Shown here: positions 35,318 through 42,398 of the stretch, one piece after another
How positions within the stretch are numbered: the first letter of the stretch is position 1
Layout: each line of letters begins with the position of its first letter
IMG/VR virus record: IMGVR_UViG_3300024513_000016
Span: 48,243-112,242 of that record
Length of the DNA: 64,000 nt
Origin: a virus
Reading direction: 5' to 3' (one strand)
Program-made: the position numbers and the translations under genes
Notes under the pieces: generated by a model
The model's database searches: none
Told to the model about the DNA's origin: nothing
What the model saw: the letters and a program-made list of their open reading frames with translations, nothing else

Positions 35318-35878
35318 TTACAATCTTTTTAGATTTTCTACTAACAATTCCAGTTCTTGTAGAGATGCGTCGTTTTTAAGTGTGTTTGCTCTATTACTGA
35401 TGACCCATACATTGCCTTTTATGTATCCCTTTTCTGGAATGATTTTATCCAATGAAGGACTATTTGGATGATATCCTTTCTTTGGTTGTATCTCAATAGG
35501 AATACCAAGCAAAGGGCAAGTTTCTGGAATGACTATATCAGTAAGTTCAAGATTAAATGGAATATTATTTTGTTTTGCCCTACTCTTTGCTCTTGTTAAC
35601 ATCCTATATTCAACTGACTTTGATACTGCGTTTGGGTCAAATCTTTTTTTATTTGTCTCAACAGATCTTTCAGTTCTTAAACATCCACAAGATTGAGTTT
35701 TACCACTCAATAAACACTCCCTTCTTGTAGATTTGGTTTTACCACCACAAGAACAAGAACACTCACATAAAATATATTTTGGACCAGAACGATATTCATT
35801 TTCAACAGTCAATCTTCCAAAAGTTTTTCCAATTAAACCACCACACGGAATTGATTTTTTATTTAAAGTCATACTCAT
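35318..35878 (-). CDS. Free-standing homing endonuclease-like protein (HNH/EDxHD type)
   Basis: 186 residues. The N-terminal half has a Cys-rich AP2-like or zinc segment (CECSCSCGGKTKSTRRECLLSGKTQSCGC); the C-terminal half has TCPLLGIPIEIQPKKGYHPNSPSLDKIIPEKGYIKGNVWVISNRANTLK, a plan (P-S-L-D-x-I...G-Y-x-x-G-N-V-x-x-I-S-x-x-A-N-x-x-K) typical of phage intron-type and free-standing homing nucleases. It lies directly downstream of psbD. The cleavage site is unknown; psbD or its homologue in rival phages is likely. Confidence 0.8.
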   Translation of the reverse strand: MSMTLNKKSIPCGGLIGKTFGRLTVENEYRSGPKYILCECSCSCGGKTKSTRRECLLSGKTQSCGCLRTERSVETNKKRFDPNAVSKSVEYRMLTRAKSRAKQNNIPFNLELTDIVIPETCPLLGIPIEIQPKKGYHPNSPSLDKIIPEKGYIKGNVWVISNRANTLKNDASLQELELLVENLKRL

Positions 35879-35893
35879 TAACTACTCTATTAT

Positions 35894-35901
35894 TATTTAT
35901 A
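35894..35901 (-). promoter_or_regulatory. Late promoter (TATAAATA)
   Basis: Perfect late box on the minus strand, 15 bases before the start of the homing-endonuclease gene at 35878. It lies just past the psbD terminator, so the nuclease would have its own late transcript. Confidence 0.6.
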
Positions 35902-35935
35902 TAATACCATAGTTAGGGTCATAAGTCAATAAAAA

Positions 35936-35953
35936 AGACCCCGAAGGGTCTTT
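35936..35953 (-). terminator. Terminator downstream of psbD
   Basis: Minus strand AAGACCC-TTCG-GGGTCTT with a UUCG tetraloop followed by TTTT. It ends the psbD transcript 28 bases after the stop. Confidence 0.9.
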
Positions 35954-35980
35954 GCGTTTCCGCAGGGTATTATATTTTTA

Positions 35981-37042
35981 TCACAAGGCATTGCCTCGTG
36001 GTAATACCTCTTCGGGTAGCACAAAATTTTCATGTGGTTGGTCTACTGGAGCCATCCAGGCACGCAAGCCTTCGTTTAATAATATATTTTTTGTGTAAAA
36101 TGTCTCAAATTCGGGATCTTCAGCAGCACGAATCTCCTGAGAGACAAAATCGTAAGCACGAAGGTTAAGGGCAAGACCAATAATACCGATACTGGAGGTC
36201 CAGAGACCCATAACAGGCACAAACAACATAAAGAAATGAAGCCAACGCTTGTTACTAAAAGCAATACCAAAAATCTGAGACCAGAATCTATTAGCAGTGA
36301 CCATCGAGTAGGTCTCTTCTTCCTGTGTAGGTTCAAATGCTTTGAATGTATTTGATTGATCACTGTCTTCATAAAGTGTATTTTCTACTGTTGCTCCATG
36401 AATTGCACAGAGCAGTGCTCCACCAAGAATACCAGCAACTCCCATCATATGGAAAGGGTTGAGGGTCCAGTTATGGAAACCTTGAAGGAACAAAAGGAAC
36501 CTGAAGATTGCTGCCACCCCAAATGATGGAGCAAAGAACCAACTGGATTGACCCAGTGGGTACATCAGAAACACAGAAACGAATACTGCAATAGGACCAG
36601 AGAATGCGATTGCATTATAAGGACGGATACCCACTAGACGGGAAATCTCAAACTGACGAAGCATGAAACCGATCAGACTAAAGGCCCCGTGGAGTGCCAC
36701 AAAAGTCCAGAGTCCCCCAAGTTGGAACCACCTGACGATATCCCCTTGAGCCTCAGGACCCCAAAGTAGAAGAAGAGAATGACCCATAGAATCTGCAGGC
36801 GTTGACACAGCTGCTGTTAGCACATTACAACCTTCTAAAAAACTTGAAGCAATACCGTGTGTATACCACGATGTCGTAAATGTAATGCCAGTCAACCAAC
36901 CACCAAGAGCAAGATAGGCACAAGGTATAAAAAGTAATCCAGACCATCCAATAAACACAAACCTATCTCGTTTCAACCAATCATCAACTAGGTCAAATAA
37001 ACCTCGTCGTTGATTTTGTAAAGAAATTGTAGATGAAACCAT
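35981..37042 (-). CDS. psbD: Photosystem II D2 protein PsbD
   Basis: 353 residues, the usual D2 length. The ATG at 37042 is set by GGAGG five bases upstream; in-frame codons further up precede the [26 protein letters not shown], the membrane helices, ARG-type [67 protein letters not shown] are clear in order, with Fe/quinone-site His residues (GFHNW; LHFF) and an [17 protein letters not shown]-terminus. Phage D2 replaces host D2 in thylakoid reaction centres during infection. No intron is visible. Confidence 0.98.
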   Translation of the reverse strand: MVSSTISLQNQRRGLFDLVDDWLKRDRFVFIGWSGLLFIPCAYLALGGWLTGITFTTSWYTHGIASSFLEGCNVLTAAVSTPADSMGHSLLLLWGPEAQGDIVRWFQLGGLWTFVALHGAFSLIGFMLRQFEISRLVGIRPYNAIAFSGPIAVFVSVFLMYPLGQSSWFFAPSFGVAAIFRFLLFLQGFHNWTLNPFHMMGVAGILGGALLCAIHGATVENTLYEDSDQSNTFKAFEPTQEEETYSMVTANRFWSQIFGIAFSNKRWLHFFMLFVPVMGLWTSSIGIIGLALNLRAYDFVSQEIRAAEDPEFETFYTKNILLNEGLRAWMAPVDQPHENFVLPEEVLPRGNAL

Positions 37043-37108
37043 CAAACCTCCGTAATGATTTGTAATATTTATTTTATCACTTCTTAACAAAAGGGGCAAT
37101 AGAGATTT

Positions 37109-37747
37109 CTACTTACTCTTCTTTTTCATAGGAGTATCTGGGTCAAGTCCTCTTTCTATTCTATATTGTCTCCATCTTTCCTTTGCTCTTTCACTACATT
37201 TATTTTTACCTTCTTCTGTTTTAGGTCCTTGGACTTCTGGTTTTTTTCTATTTCCTTCATCCCAAGATTTCTTACAACCTTCACTTAATTTTTTCTTATG
37301 TTCTTCTGTTTTTGGAGCATAAGAAGCACCAGGAATAAATGTCCCTTCTTGGAACTTTCTTTTTAGAGTTTCACTTCTTTTCTTATTACTTTCTTCTGTT
37401 TGAGGAACACCAGTTTTTGTTTTCCTCATCTTTTCAACTGCTTCTGGTTTTTTAGGTTTTCCTAAATGAAGCAATCTTAATTTTTCCTTACTTTCTTCAC
37501 TCATAGGTCCTCTATTTTCTCTTCCCCTTTCTTGTCCCAACTTCATAAGAAGAGAAATAACTTCTTCTTTACCTATCATACCAGATAGACCCATCCAAGC
37601 AATTCTATCCTCCTCCTTTCCATATTGTTCCCACAATTTTTTATGTGCCTCTGCGTGTTCCTCAATAGTCATTTCAACAAGATTAGAAGGGTCATCAGTT
37701 CCTCCCATATGTCTTGGAATAATATGATGCTTGTGAGTAAGGGTCAT
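37109..37747 (-). CDS. HNH homing endonuclease with NUMOD3 repeats
   Basis: 212 residues. N-terminal HHIIPRHMGGTDDPSNLVEMTIEEHAEAHKKLWEQYG is the HNH core (HH, N, H). The rest has three or more NUMOD3-like repeats (MSEESKEKLRLLHLGKP; KPEAVEKMRKTKTGVPQTEE; KTEEHKKKLSEGCKKSW), which bind DNA. It ends 66 bases before psbD on the same strand and has its own late box. With the nuclease at 35318-35878 it brackets psbD. Confidence 0.9.
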   Translation of the reverse strand: MTLTHKHHIIPRHMGGTDDPSNLVEMTIEEHAEAHKKLWEQYGKEEDRIAWMGLSGMIGKEEVISLLMKLGQERGRENRGPMSEESKEKLRLLHLGKPKKPEAVEKMRKTKTGVPQTEESNKKRSETLKRKFQEGTFIPGASYAPKTEEHKKKLSEGCKKSWDEGNRKKPEVQGPKTEEGKNKCSERAKERWRQYRIERGLDPDTPMKKKSK

Positions 37748-37769
37748 ATCAAGTATGTTTAACTAATAC

Positions 37770-37777
37770 TATTTATA
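37770..37777 (-). promoter_or_regulatory. Late promoter (TATAAATA)
   Basis: Perfect minus-strand TATAAATA, 22 bases upstream of the HNH/NUMOD3 gene start at 37747. It could also drive psbD, which follows after only 66 bases and has its own weaker AATAAATA at 37066-37073. Confidence 0.65.
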
Positions 37778-37821
37778 CCAGTAGGTATACTAACAGGTAT
37801 AAATGTTAAGAAATGCTGATA

Positions 37822-37846
37822 CAAAAAAGAGACCTTCACAGGTCTC
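37822..37846 (-). terminator. Terminator at end of the small-gene array
   Basis: Minus strand GAGACC-TGTGAA-GGTCTC followed by TTTTTTG, 8 bases after the stop of 37855-38061. It separates the early small-gene array from the late psbD region. Confidence 0.9.
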
Positions 37847-37854
37847 CTCTTTAC

Positions 37855-38061
37855 TCATTTTCTAAAAAGTCGTTCAAGTTTTTCTTTGTTCTTGAAGAGT
37901 TCATAAGATTTGATTTGCTCTCCATAATACTTGCTGATATGCCTACACAAATCTTCTTCTTGTTTAGTAATATCCAGATTATGTTTGTCTTTCAAGATAA
38001 GGATAGTTTCAATATCTTTGAGAGTACTATATGGAATATTCAAAAATTCTTCGTAAGTCAT
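37855..38061 (-). CDS. Small helical protein (68 aa)
   Basis: 68 residues, MTYEEFLNIPYSTLKDIETILILKDKHNLDITKQEE, helical and charged. It is the last gene of the array and overlaps the previous gene by ATGA. Function unknown. Confidence 0.65.
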   Translation of the reverse strand: MTYEEFLNIPYSTLKDIETILILKDKHNLDITKQEEDLCRHISKYYGEQIKSYELFKNKEKLERLFRK

Positions 38062-38204
38062 TTTCTAATCACAGCAATTACTTTACGGTTTGGATACTTC
38101 TCTACAATTATATCACGAGCACTCTCATAATCAATAGCATCCTTTACGGTTTCATAATACACAGTTTTATCTGCGTCATCCCAAGTTTGAACTTCGTAAG
38201 TCAT
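38058..38204 (-). CDS. Small array protein, copy 1 of the MTYEVQTW family (48 aa)
   Basis: 48 residues from the ATG at 38204, which has GGGAGAAG just before it; an in-frame upstream Met lies inside the previous gene. MTYEVQTWDDADKTVYYETV is shared with a second copy at 47375-47521, which differs at only two residues (I/N and S/N). Small beta-alpha-like protein, function unknown. Confidence 0.7.
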   Translation of the reverse strand: MTYEVQTWDDADKTVYYETVKDAIDYESARDIIVEKYPNRKVIAVIRK

Positions 38205-38224
38205 TTCTTCTCCCAAAAAGGGTT

Positions 38225-38410
38225 TCATTTCAATCCACTCACACAAATGGAACAAAGACAATCATCAGTTTTAGGAACTCTAAACATAATGTGATTTCCA
38301 GAGCAACAATCTCTATCACCACATTTCATACAATTATCACAAACCCACTCTTTTTGATTACGACATTTGACGAAATCTTCAAGAGTATAGTTTTGAAGAA
38401 GATTAGTCAT
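38225..38410 (-). CDS. Small Cys-rich, probably zinc-binding protein (61 aa)
   Basis: 61 residues: MTNLLQNYTLEDFVKCRNQKEWVCDNCMKCGDRDCC, then CLCSICVSG. At least eight Cys in CxxC-type pairs point to zinc binding. First gene behind the element at 38416-38492. No family known. Confidence 0.7.
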   Translation of the reverse strand: MTNLLQNYTLEDFVKCRNQKEWVCDNCMKCGDRDCCSGNHIMFRVPKTDDCLCSICVSGLK

Positions 38411-38415
38411 TTCAG

Positions 38416-38492
38416 GTGTCTGTGTGTATAAGAGTATTATAGGGCATCCAGAGGCACCCAGAGCATCCCCTGTGCCAGTTCTTCAAGTGTCC
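38416..38492 (-). promoter_or_regulatory. Repeated terminator-promoter element 1
   Basis: Minus strand: AAGAACTGGCACA, then a GGCAC...GTGCC hairpin region, then CCCTATAATACTCTTATACACA and the gene start. The same two constant flanks occur at seven further sites in the array. No -35 box is visible at the right distance from TATAAT. This would stop one transcript and start the next. Confidence 0.55.
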
Positions 38493-38654
38493 TCAATAAT
38501 TGTCGAAGCAACCATCATCATAAGCCTTATCATAGATTTCTTGGGCAAACTTCACAAAGGCATCAAAGTTTCCAGAATACTCCCAACCATCATTCTCATC
38601 CCAATCTTCTTCAAAGTGTTCTTTTACAAGTTTTAGGATTTGTTCTTCACTCAT
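38493..38654 (-). CDS. Small acidic protein, WDENDGWEYSG family (53 aa)
   Basis: 53 residues, MSEEQILKLVKEHFEEDWDENDGW, EYSGNFDAFVKFAQEIYDKAYDDG. Paralogue of 48207-48389, with the stretch LVKEHFEEDWDENDGWEYSG identical. Related in its second half (FAQEIY..GYDDG) to 39316-39522, 47518-47730 and 50429-50644. Function unknown. Confidence 0.7.
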   Translation of the reverse strand: MSEEQILKLVKEHFEEDWDENDGWEYSGNFDAFVKFAQEIYDKAYDDGCFDNY

Positions 38655-38785
38655 AGTGCCTCCAAATCTCCATTAATAATGTCTTTGACAATATTATACT
38701 TGATTTTATCAATTTCTTCATCCACCCACTTCTTTGTATTCTCATTCAAATTTTTGAGTGAGGTTTCCCATTCTTCGTCAGTCAT
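38651..38785 (-). CDS. Small protein, MTDEEWE family copy 1 (44 aa)
   Basis: 44 residues, MTDEEWETSLKNLNENTKKW, ending INGDLEAL. Copy 2 is at 47727-47861 with six differences. Overlaps both neighbours by ATGA. Helical, acidic, unknown function. Confidence 0.65.
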   Translation of the reverse strand: MTDEEWETSLKNLNENTKKWVDEEIDKIKYNIVKDIINGDLEAL

Positions 38786-38949
38786 CGTTCAGCAACCACG
38801 ATAAAGTCATTCATAGAAATACTCCTCTTACTTTTAGCAAGAATACCTTGATTTGGAAAATAAGGAACTGCTACAAGATTATAGAATGGTCTCAACTGCT
38901 CATAGAGAGTATAAAGGTGTCCGTCTTTCTTGTATCGGTAGAGTTTCAT
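38782..38949 (-). CDS. Small protein, MKLYRYKK family copy 1 (55 aa)
   Basis: 55 residues, MKLYRYKKDGHLYTLYEQLR, YNLVAVPYFPNQG, ILAKSKRSISMNDF. Copy 2 at 47858-48025 differs at four residues. Probably a small beta protein. Overlaps both neighbours by ATGA. Confidence 0.7.
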   Translation of the reverse strand: MKLYRYKKDGHLYTLYEQLRPFYNLVAVPYFPNQGILAKSKRSISMNDFIVVAER

Positions 38950-39116
38950 AGTGCCTCCAATTCATCAGCAAGTTCAAGAATGTTCTTTTCAGTAATACCG
39001 ATATACTTGAGTTCTTCTACAACTTTACGAAGAGCAGCAGCAACTCCATCTTTTGGAAAGTTGTAAGTATCCTCTGCTTCGTATGCTCTCATAATCTTTT
39101 TTGCTCGTTCAGTCAT
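38946..39116 (-). CDS. Small array protein, LADELEAL family (56 aa)
   Basis: 56 residues, MTERAKKIMRAYEAEDTYNF, GVAAALRKVVEEL, ending ILELADELEAL. Close to 50024-50227, which shares AYEAEDTYNFPKDGV. Other members: 39113, 42686, 42928, 44246, 50224 and 52617. The family plan is an amphipathic start, an AAxIRxxA helix and a short acidic C-terminal helix. Function unknown. Confidence 0.7.
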   Translation of the reverse strand: MTERAKKIMRAYEAEDTYNFPKDGVAAALRKVVEELKYIGITEKNILELADELEAL

Positions 39117-39319
39117 AGTGCCTCCAATTCGTTAGCAAGTTCATAAAGTGCTTTTTTCTCAACTACAGTTACATCATTATTAGGCATAAAGATTGTGTAT
39201 GATAATTCATCCGCAATTACACGAATAGCAGCAGCAAGTGCTTCTTTCATATCATCTGTGGGTTCTACAATCAATTCTGCTTTGAATGTTTCCCAGATTT
39301 GGTATGCGGTATTAGTCAT
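39113..39319 (-). CDS. Small array protein, LADELEAL family (68 aa)
   Basis: 68 residues from ATG 39319; MTNTAYQIWETFKAELIVEP, TDDMKEALAAAIRVIADEL, ending LYELANELEAL. Paralogue of 50224-50436, with the block FKAELIVEPTDDMKEAL identical. In both places a LADELEAL-family gene of the AYEAEDTYNF type follows, so the pair was duplicated together. Confidence 0.75.
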   Translation of the reverse strand: MTNTAYQIWETFKAELIVEPTDDMKEALAAAIRVIADELSYTIFMPNNDVTVVEKKALYELANELEAL

Positions 39320-39522
39320 TGTGGTTCTCCAAAAAGTCCAGTGTATCCAGTGGAATAAGATGTTTCGTAGCAACCATCATCATAACCCATTTGATAGATT
39401 TTTTGGGCAAACTTCAAGAGGTCTTCTTCATCACATTCCCAGTAAATGTCGTGTGTTGTTTTACTTATGTGCCTATCAAACCCATAGGTGTTAGCAAGTT
39501 TGATGATTTCTTCATTATTCAT
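39316..39522 (-). CDS. Small array protein, TYGFDRHISKTTHDIYWECDE family (68 aa)
   Basis: 68 residues, MNNEEIIKLANTYGFDRHI, SKTTHDIYWECDEEDLLKFA, YQMGYDDGCYETSYSTGY. Paralogue of 47518-47730, where the TYGFDRHISKTTHDIYWECDE segment is identical. Function unknown. Confidence 0.75.
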   Translation of the reverse strand: MNNEEIIKLANTYGFDRHISKTTHDIYWECDEEDLLKFAQKIYQMGYDDGCYETSYSTGYTGLFGEPQ

Positions 39523-39731
39523 CAGGCATCCTCCAAACGAATGTACTTTTCAAATAATCCTCTCATATCATAAAAATACGATTTACCTCTCTCAAGAACA
39601 AAAGCATCATAATCTTCTTGGGTTGGTTCATCTTCCATTTCCATATCCTTCCAACACTCCAAGAAATCTTCAACAGACATATGATATTCCAGAGGAATGT
39701 ATGCTACTTTGGGAGTGATTGTGGTAGTCAT
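39522..39731 (-). CDS. Small acidic hypothetical protein (69 aa)
   Basis: 69 residues, MTTTITPKVAYIPLEYHMSV, EDFLECWKDMEMEDEPTQED, YFYDMRGLFEKYIRLEDA. No paralogue seen in the window. It abuts the next gene with a one-base overlap (TAATG type). Confidence 0.65.
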   Translation of the reverse strand: MTTTITPKVAYIPLEYHMSVEDFLECWKDMEMEDEPTQEDYDAFVLERGKSYFYDMRGLFEKYIRLEDA

Positions 39732-39732
39732 T

Positions 39733-39906
39733 TCAGTTCTGGTGATTTTTCAGGAAGATTTTGATACAATTCATAACATCTTCAAGAGTAGGAGCACTAC
39801 CCTCATAATAGAAATCTTGGTTGATTACATCAGTCACTTTGAGAGTGAAATGAAAATCTCCATCAGAAGAATACTGCTGAATGTTGATGTAGGTTTCGTA
39901 GTCCAT
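39733..39906 (-). CDS. Small hypothetical protein (57 aa)
   Basis: 57 residues, MDYETYINIQQYSSDGDFHF, TLKVTDVINQDFYYEGSAPT, ending IFLKNHQN. First gene behind the element at 39916-39985. A short ferredoxin-like or beta fold is possible but not supported. Confidence 0.65.
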   Translation of the reverse strand: MDYETYINIQQYSSDGDFHFTLKVTDVINQDFYYEGSAPTLEDVMNCIKIFLKNHQN

Positions 39907-39915
39907 CGGTTTGGT

Positions 39916-39985
39916 TGCTTATGAGAGTATTATAGACCAGTAGGAGACCTTATGGGGTCTCCTTGTGCCAGTTCAAAAGGTGTCC
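39916..39985 (-). promoter_or_regulatory. Repeated terminator-promoter element 2
   Basis: Minus strand: GAACTGGCACA, hairpin GGAGACC-CCATAA-GGTCTCC, then CTATAATACTCTCATAAGC. The start of the element includes the TGA stop of the pentapeptide gene. Confidence 0.6.
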
Positions 39986-40491
39986 TTCTCAAACTTCTCC
40001 TTGAGTTTCAGGTAGAGTTCATATTCTTCTTTGTTTTCTTTATATTTCTTCAGTTCTTCTTCAAGTTCTTTAACCTTTTGAGAAAGTGAAGTATTATCTT
40101 GAGATTCTTCTTTCTTCTCCAGAATGGTTCCAGTTACATCAGCAAACTCAAGATCGGCACCGTTAAGATTGGCACCCTGAAGATTGACACCCCAAAGATA
40201 GGCACTCCGAAGATTGGCATCCCGAAGATTGACACCCTCAAGATAGGCACTCCGAAGATTGGCACCCACAAGATTGGCACCCTCAAGATAGGCACTCCGA
40301 AGATTGGCACCCACAAGATTGGCACCCTCAAGATCGGCACCGTTAAGATTGGCACCCACAAGATTGGCACCCTCAAGATCGGCACCGTTAAGATTGGCAC
40401 CCTGAAGATTGACACCCTCAAGATAGGCACTCCGAAGATTGGCACCCTGAAGATTGGCACTAGGTTTGATTTCGTAACCGTTGACTTTCAT
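39973..40491 (-). CDS. Pentapeptide-repeat protein with coiled-coil tail (172 aa)
   Basis: ATG at 40491. From residue about 12 to 120 the protein is a run of about twenty A(N/D)LxX units ([25 protein letters not shown]), which form a four-sided right-handed beta-helix. The last 45 residues ([20 protein letters not shown]) form a coiled coil. Pentapeptide proteins can mimic DNA or act as scaffolds; some inhibit gyrase. The repeats are also near-identical at DNA level (GCACCGTTAAGATTGG-like units), pointing to recent expansion. The ATG is preceded by the promoter-like element at 40503-40572. Confidence 0.9.
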   Translation of the reverse strand: MKVNGYEIKPSANLQGANLRSAYLEGVNLQGANLNGADLEGANLVGANLNGADLEGANLVGANLRSAYLEGANLVGANLRSAYLEGVNLRDANLRSAYLWGVNLQGANLNGADLEFADVTGTILEKKEESQDNTSLSQKVKELEEELKKYKENKEEYELYLKLKEKFEKDTF

Positions 40492-40502
40492 TGGAGTTTC
40501 TT

Positions 40503-40572
40503 TGTGTATGAGACTATTATAAGGCATCACAGGGGCATTTGGAGTGTCCCTGTGCCAGTTCTTCAAGTGTCC
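40503..40572 (-). promoter_or_regulatory. Repeated terminator-promoter element 3
   Basis: Minus strand: AAGAACTGGCA, hairpin CACAGGG-ACACTCCAAATGC-CCCTGTG, then CTTATAATAGTCTCATACACA. The hairpin sequence differs wholly from the other elements while the flanks agree. Confidence 0.6.
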
Positions 40573-40742
40573 TCAACATACCAATACTCCTCACAACATT
40601 TTACATAATCACTTTGAAGATAATGGAAGAACTCCCCATCATCGTGGGTCATAGTATAACACCATTCCTCATAAATTTCACCGCACCAATACCACCCAGA
40701 TTGGAGTTTATCAAAGACATTCATAGGTCTGTTGTATTTCAT
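40563..40742 (-). CDS. Small aromatic-rich protein (59 aa)
   Basis: 59 residues, MKYNRPMNVFDKLQSGWYWC, GEIYEEWCYTMTHDDGEFFH, ending CCEEYWYVEDT. Five Cys and many Trp/Tyr. The ATG at 40742 overlaps the previous stop (ATGA). Its last codons and stop lie in the constant flank of the element. Confidence 0.65.
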   Translation of the reverse strand: MKYNRPMNVFDKLQSGWYWCGEIYEEWCYTMTHDDGEFFHYLQSDYVKCCEEYWYVEDT

Positions 40743-41347
40743 TCATCTACCCAAACAAATCCCAAACAAGTTTTCATAAAGAACCTCGCAATCATATTTG
40801 GTTTAGTAGGCATATAATACCTGATATATCGTCCATTACCAAAAGTATAATAACCTTCGTGTTTGTTTCCTTGTTTGATTACAAAAGAGGTTTCAATACA
40901 AGAATTAACACTCAATCCAGTTCCATAAGTAAGGTTTAGTTTGAGTGGGAAGTTTCCATTCTCTTTTGCATACTCAAAGTCCTGAATAATCCTATCAAAC
41001 TTTGTGTTGTATAATTTTTCTGAAATATACTTGGATTGATGGAACTTATTTTTGGTGTTCTCAATCAGTTTATCAATCTTCTCATCAAACTCTTGTGTGA
41101 TTTCATCCAGAGTTTTTGGGTTTTCTGGGATTATGAGGAGATATTTTACCTCATCAAATCTTTCATTAGTTTCAGATATTTTCAATCCAATAGCAAAAAA
41201 TAATGCCTCTACATCTTTGATAGAAGTTATTTTAGTAGTATCTACATCATACCACTTACTTCCAATATGTAAAGTTCCTACTGGTGGAATGTAAGTATCT
41301 GATACTGGTTGTCCTATGTTTTGTTCGGTTGGTTTCCAATCAGTCAT
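40739..41347 (-). CDS. Array protein, SFVIKQGN-HEGYYTFGN family copy 1 (202 aa)
   Basis: 202 residues. The centre (EFDEKIDKLIENTKNKFHQ, FDRIIQDFEYAKENGNFPLK) is helical; the C-terminus is SFVIKQGNKHEGYYTFGNGR, YIRYYMPTKPNMIARFFMK, FVWVDE. Paralogues are 46851-47378 and 51137-51727. It follows the MKVYDYRIVED gene here and at 51.7 kb, so it is part of a duplicated block. Function unknown. Confidence 0.8.
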   Translation of the reverse strand: MTDWKPTEQNIGQPVSDTYIPPVGTLHIGSKWYDVDTTKITSIKDVEALFFAIGLKISETNERFDEVKYLLIIPENPKTLDEITQEFDEKIDKLIENTKNKFHQSKYISEKLYNTKFDRIIQDFEYAKENGNFPLKLNLTYGTGLSVNSCIETSFVIKQGNKHEGYYTFGNGRYIRYYMPTKPNMIARFFMKTCLGFVWVDE

Positions 41348-41350
41348 AAA

Positions 41351-41551
41351 TCACTCCACATAATGATACACAGGTTCTTTGTATTTTCTCAGTAGTCGTA
41401 TTGATTCTTGTGCTTCTTCAAGTGTTTGGAATGTAGCATCTGAGTGAAGAACATATTTTTTTTCAGCAAGATGATAATATTGAATGAAAAAATAAGGTTT
41501 CAAAGTTTTCAAATTGAGGTCTTCTACAATTCGGTAATCATAAACTTTCAT
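41351..41551 (-). CDS. Small protein, MKVYDYRIVED family copy 1 (66 aa)
   Basis: 66 residues from ATG 41551, with GGAGGCACGG upstream. MKVYDYRIVEDLNLKTLKPYF, DATFQTLEEAQESIRLLRKYK, PVYHYVE. Copy 2 at 51734-51934 is nearly the same. Short alpha/beta protein, unknown. Confidence 0.75.
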   Translation of the reverse strand: MKVYDYRIVEDLNLKTLKPYFFIQYYHLAEKKYVLHSDATFQTLEEAQESIRLLRKYKEPVYHYVE

Positions 41552-41769
41552 TATTTCCGTGCCTCCCAAAGTTTTCCTTCCTCACCACATCCACCATAAG
41601 GTAATCTCATATTATCACAGAATTTACGACCATTACTTTTTCCAGTCACCAGATTTTGACTTAATACTGGATTGTGGCAAGTATCAAATATAGTTCCAGC
41701 ACCAGTAAGGTGTTCAAACCAATCTTTCTTATACCACTTACAATCTTTACATAGACGAAGTTCAGTCAT
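41551..41769 (-). CDS. Small Cys-rich protein, LCKDCKWYKKDW family copy 1 (72 aa)
   Basis: 72 residues. LCKDCKWYKKDWFEHLTG, FDTCHNPVLSQNLVTG, KFCDNMRLPYGGCGEEGK. Five Cys and a His spaced as in small zinc-binding phage proteins. Copy 2 is 51934-52152. The start at 41769 follows the stop of the previous gene by one base. Confidence 0.8.
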   Translation of the reverse strand: MTELRLCKDCKWYKKDWFEHLTGAGTIFDTCHNPVLSQNLVTGKSNGRKFCDNMRLPYGGCGEEGKLWEARK

Positions 41770-41770
41770 C

Positions 41771-41971
41771 TCAAATACCTGCGTCAGCATCAATAGTGAA
41801 GTTTGGTTTTTCTGTGATGACTTCTACACTCATACTATCCATAATCACAGCAATCAAATCCCTCACATTCTCCCTTGACTTGGGAGTATAATAACCACTC
41901 CAGTTTGATACTGCTAGAGAATGAGTGAGTGTATCAGTAATAACTGCTAATTCGTGTGCTGTCAGTTTCAT
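41771..41971 (-). CDS. Small hypothetical protein (66 aa)
   Basis: 66 residues, MKLTAHELAVITDTLTHSLA, KSRENVRDLIAVIMDSMSVE, ending TIDADAGI. Helical N-terminal part. Overlaps the upstream gene by ATGA. No paralogue seen. Confidence 0.65.
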   Translation of the reverse strand: MKLTAHELAVITDTLTHSLAVSNWSGYYTPKSRENVRDLIAVIMDSMSVEVITEKPNFTIDADAGI

Positions 41972-42198
41972 TTCACAAAATCCTCAAGTTTAGGAATTTC
42001 ACCACAATAAGAATTTACTTCTGTTGGACTTCTACCTTTGAAAGTAATACGACACTCCATAGATTTGTCGTAGGTTTTCTGATACAAACTTTGCCTCTGC
42101 ATATCGGTATAGAAATACCCGTATATCATACCAACCATAATGGTAAATCCAAGCATAACACAGATAGCAACAAATACTTCTCTACCATCTACTTTCAT
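41968..42198 (-). CDS. Small membrane protein, ECR..DFVK family copy 1 (76 aa)
   Basis: 76 residues. One membrane helix (residues 9-29, VFVAICVMLGFTIMVGMIYGY), then a soluble part YQKTYDKSMECRITFKG and SYCGEIPKLEDFVK. Paralogue of 49809-50027 (YNKNLECRQ, ICGDVPVIGDFVK). A Cys pair in the soluble part may form a disulfide. Membrane localisation inferred. Confidence 0.7.
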   Translation of the reverse strand: MKVDGREVFVAICVMLGFTIMVGMIYGYFYTDMQRQSLYQKTYDKSMECRITFKGRSPTEVNSYCGEIPKLEDFVK

Positions 42199-42210
42199 TA
42201 ATTTTCTCCA

Positions 42211-42396
42211 TCAAATATCGTAGGGATGTTGGGGGTCTCTGGTCCAGAGTTTAGAATACACCAACCATTTCTCTTGTTTGTTATCCATCTCTGCAGACCA
42301 GTGGATACCATTCTCATCAATAGCATCAAGATAATGAATACCTTTGCGGTCATCAATCACACGGGTGACTGATACAAACTTAATTTTCTCAACCAT
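42211..42396 (-). CDS. Small protein, VTRVIDDRKGIHYLDA family copy 1 (61 aa)
   Basis: 61 residues from ATG 42396: MVEKIKFVSVTRVIDDRKGI, HYLDAIDENGIHWSAEMD. Copy 2 at 52149-52334 differs at six positions, all conservative (V/I, I/V, three S/T, I/L). Strong purifying selection on an unknown function. Confidence 0.75.
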   Translation of the reverse strand: MVEKIKFVSVTRVIDDRKGIHYLDAIDENGIHWSAEMDNKQEKWLVYSKLWTRDPQHPYDI

Positions 42397-42398
42397 AA

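Noticed and set aside
36076-36372. 98-aa minus-strand frame inside psbD
   Set aside because: Shadow frame of psbD; no RBS and no family resemblance.
40492-40566. N-terminal extension of the pentapeptide protein (starting M-K-N-W-H-R) and the similar extension at 51069-51140
   Set aside because: Both are translations of the constant flank of the terminator-promoter element; good starts lie downstream at 40491 and 51068.
40099-40608. Plus-strand open frame with many K-I-G-T repeats, and a second minus-strand frame rich in P-I-F/V-P-I
   Set aside because: They are other frames of the pentapeptide repeats; they carry no ribosome-binding site and run through elements 2 or 3.
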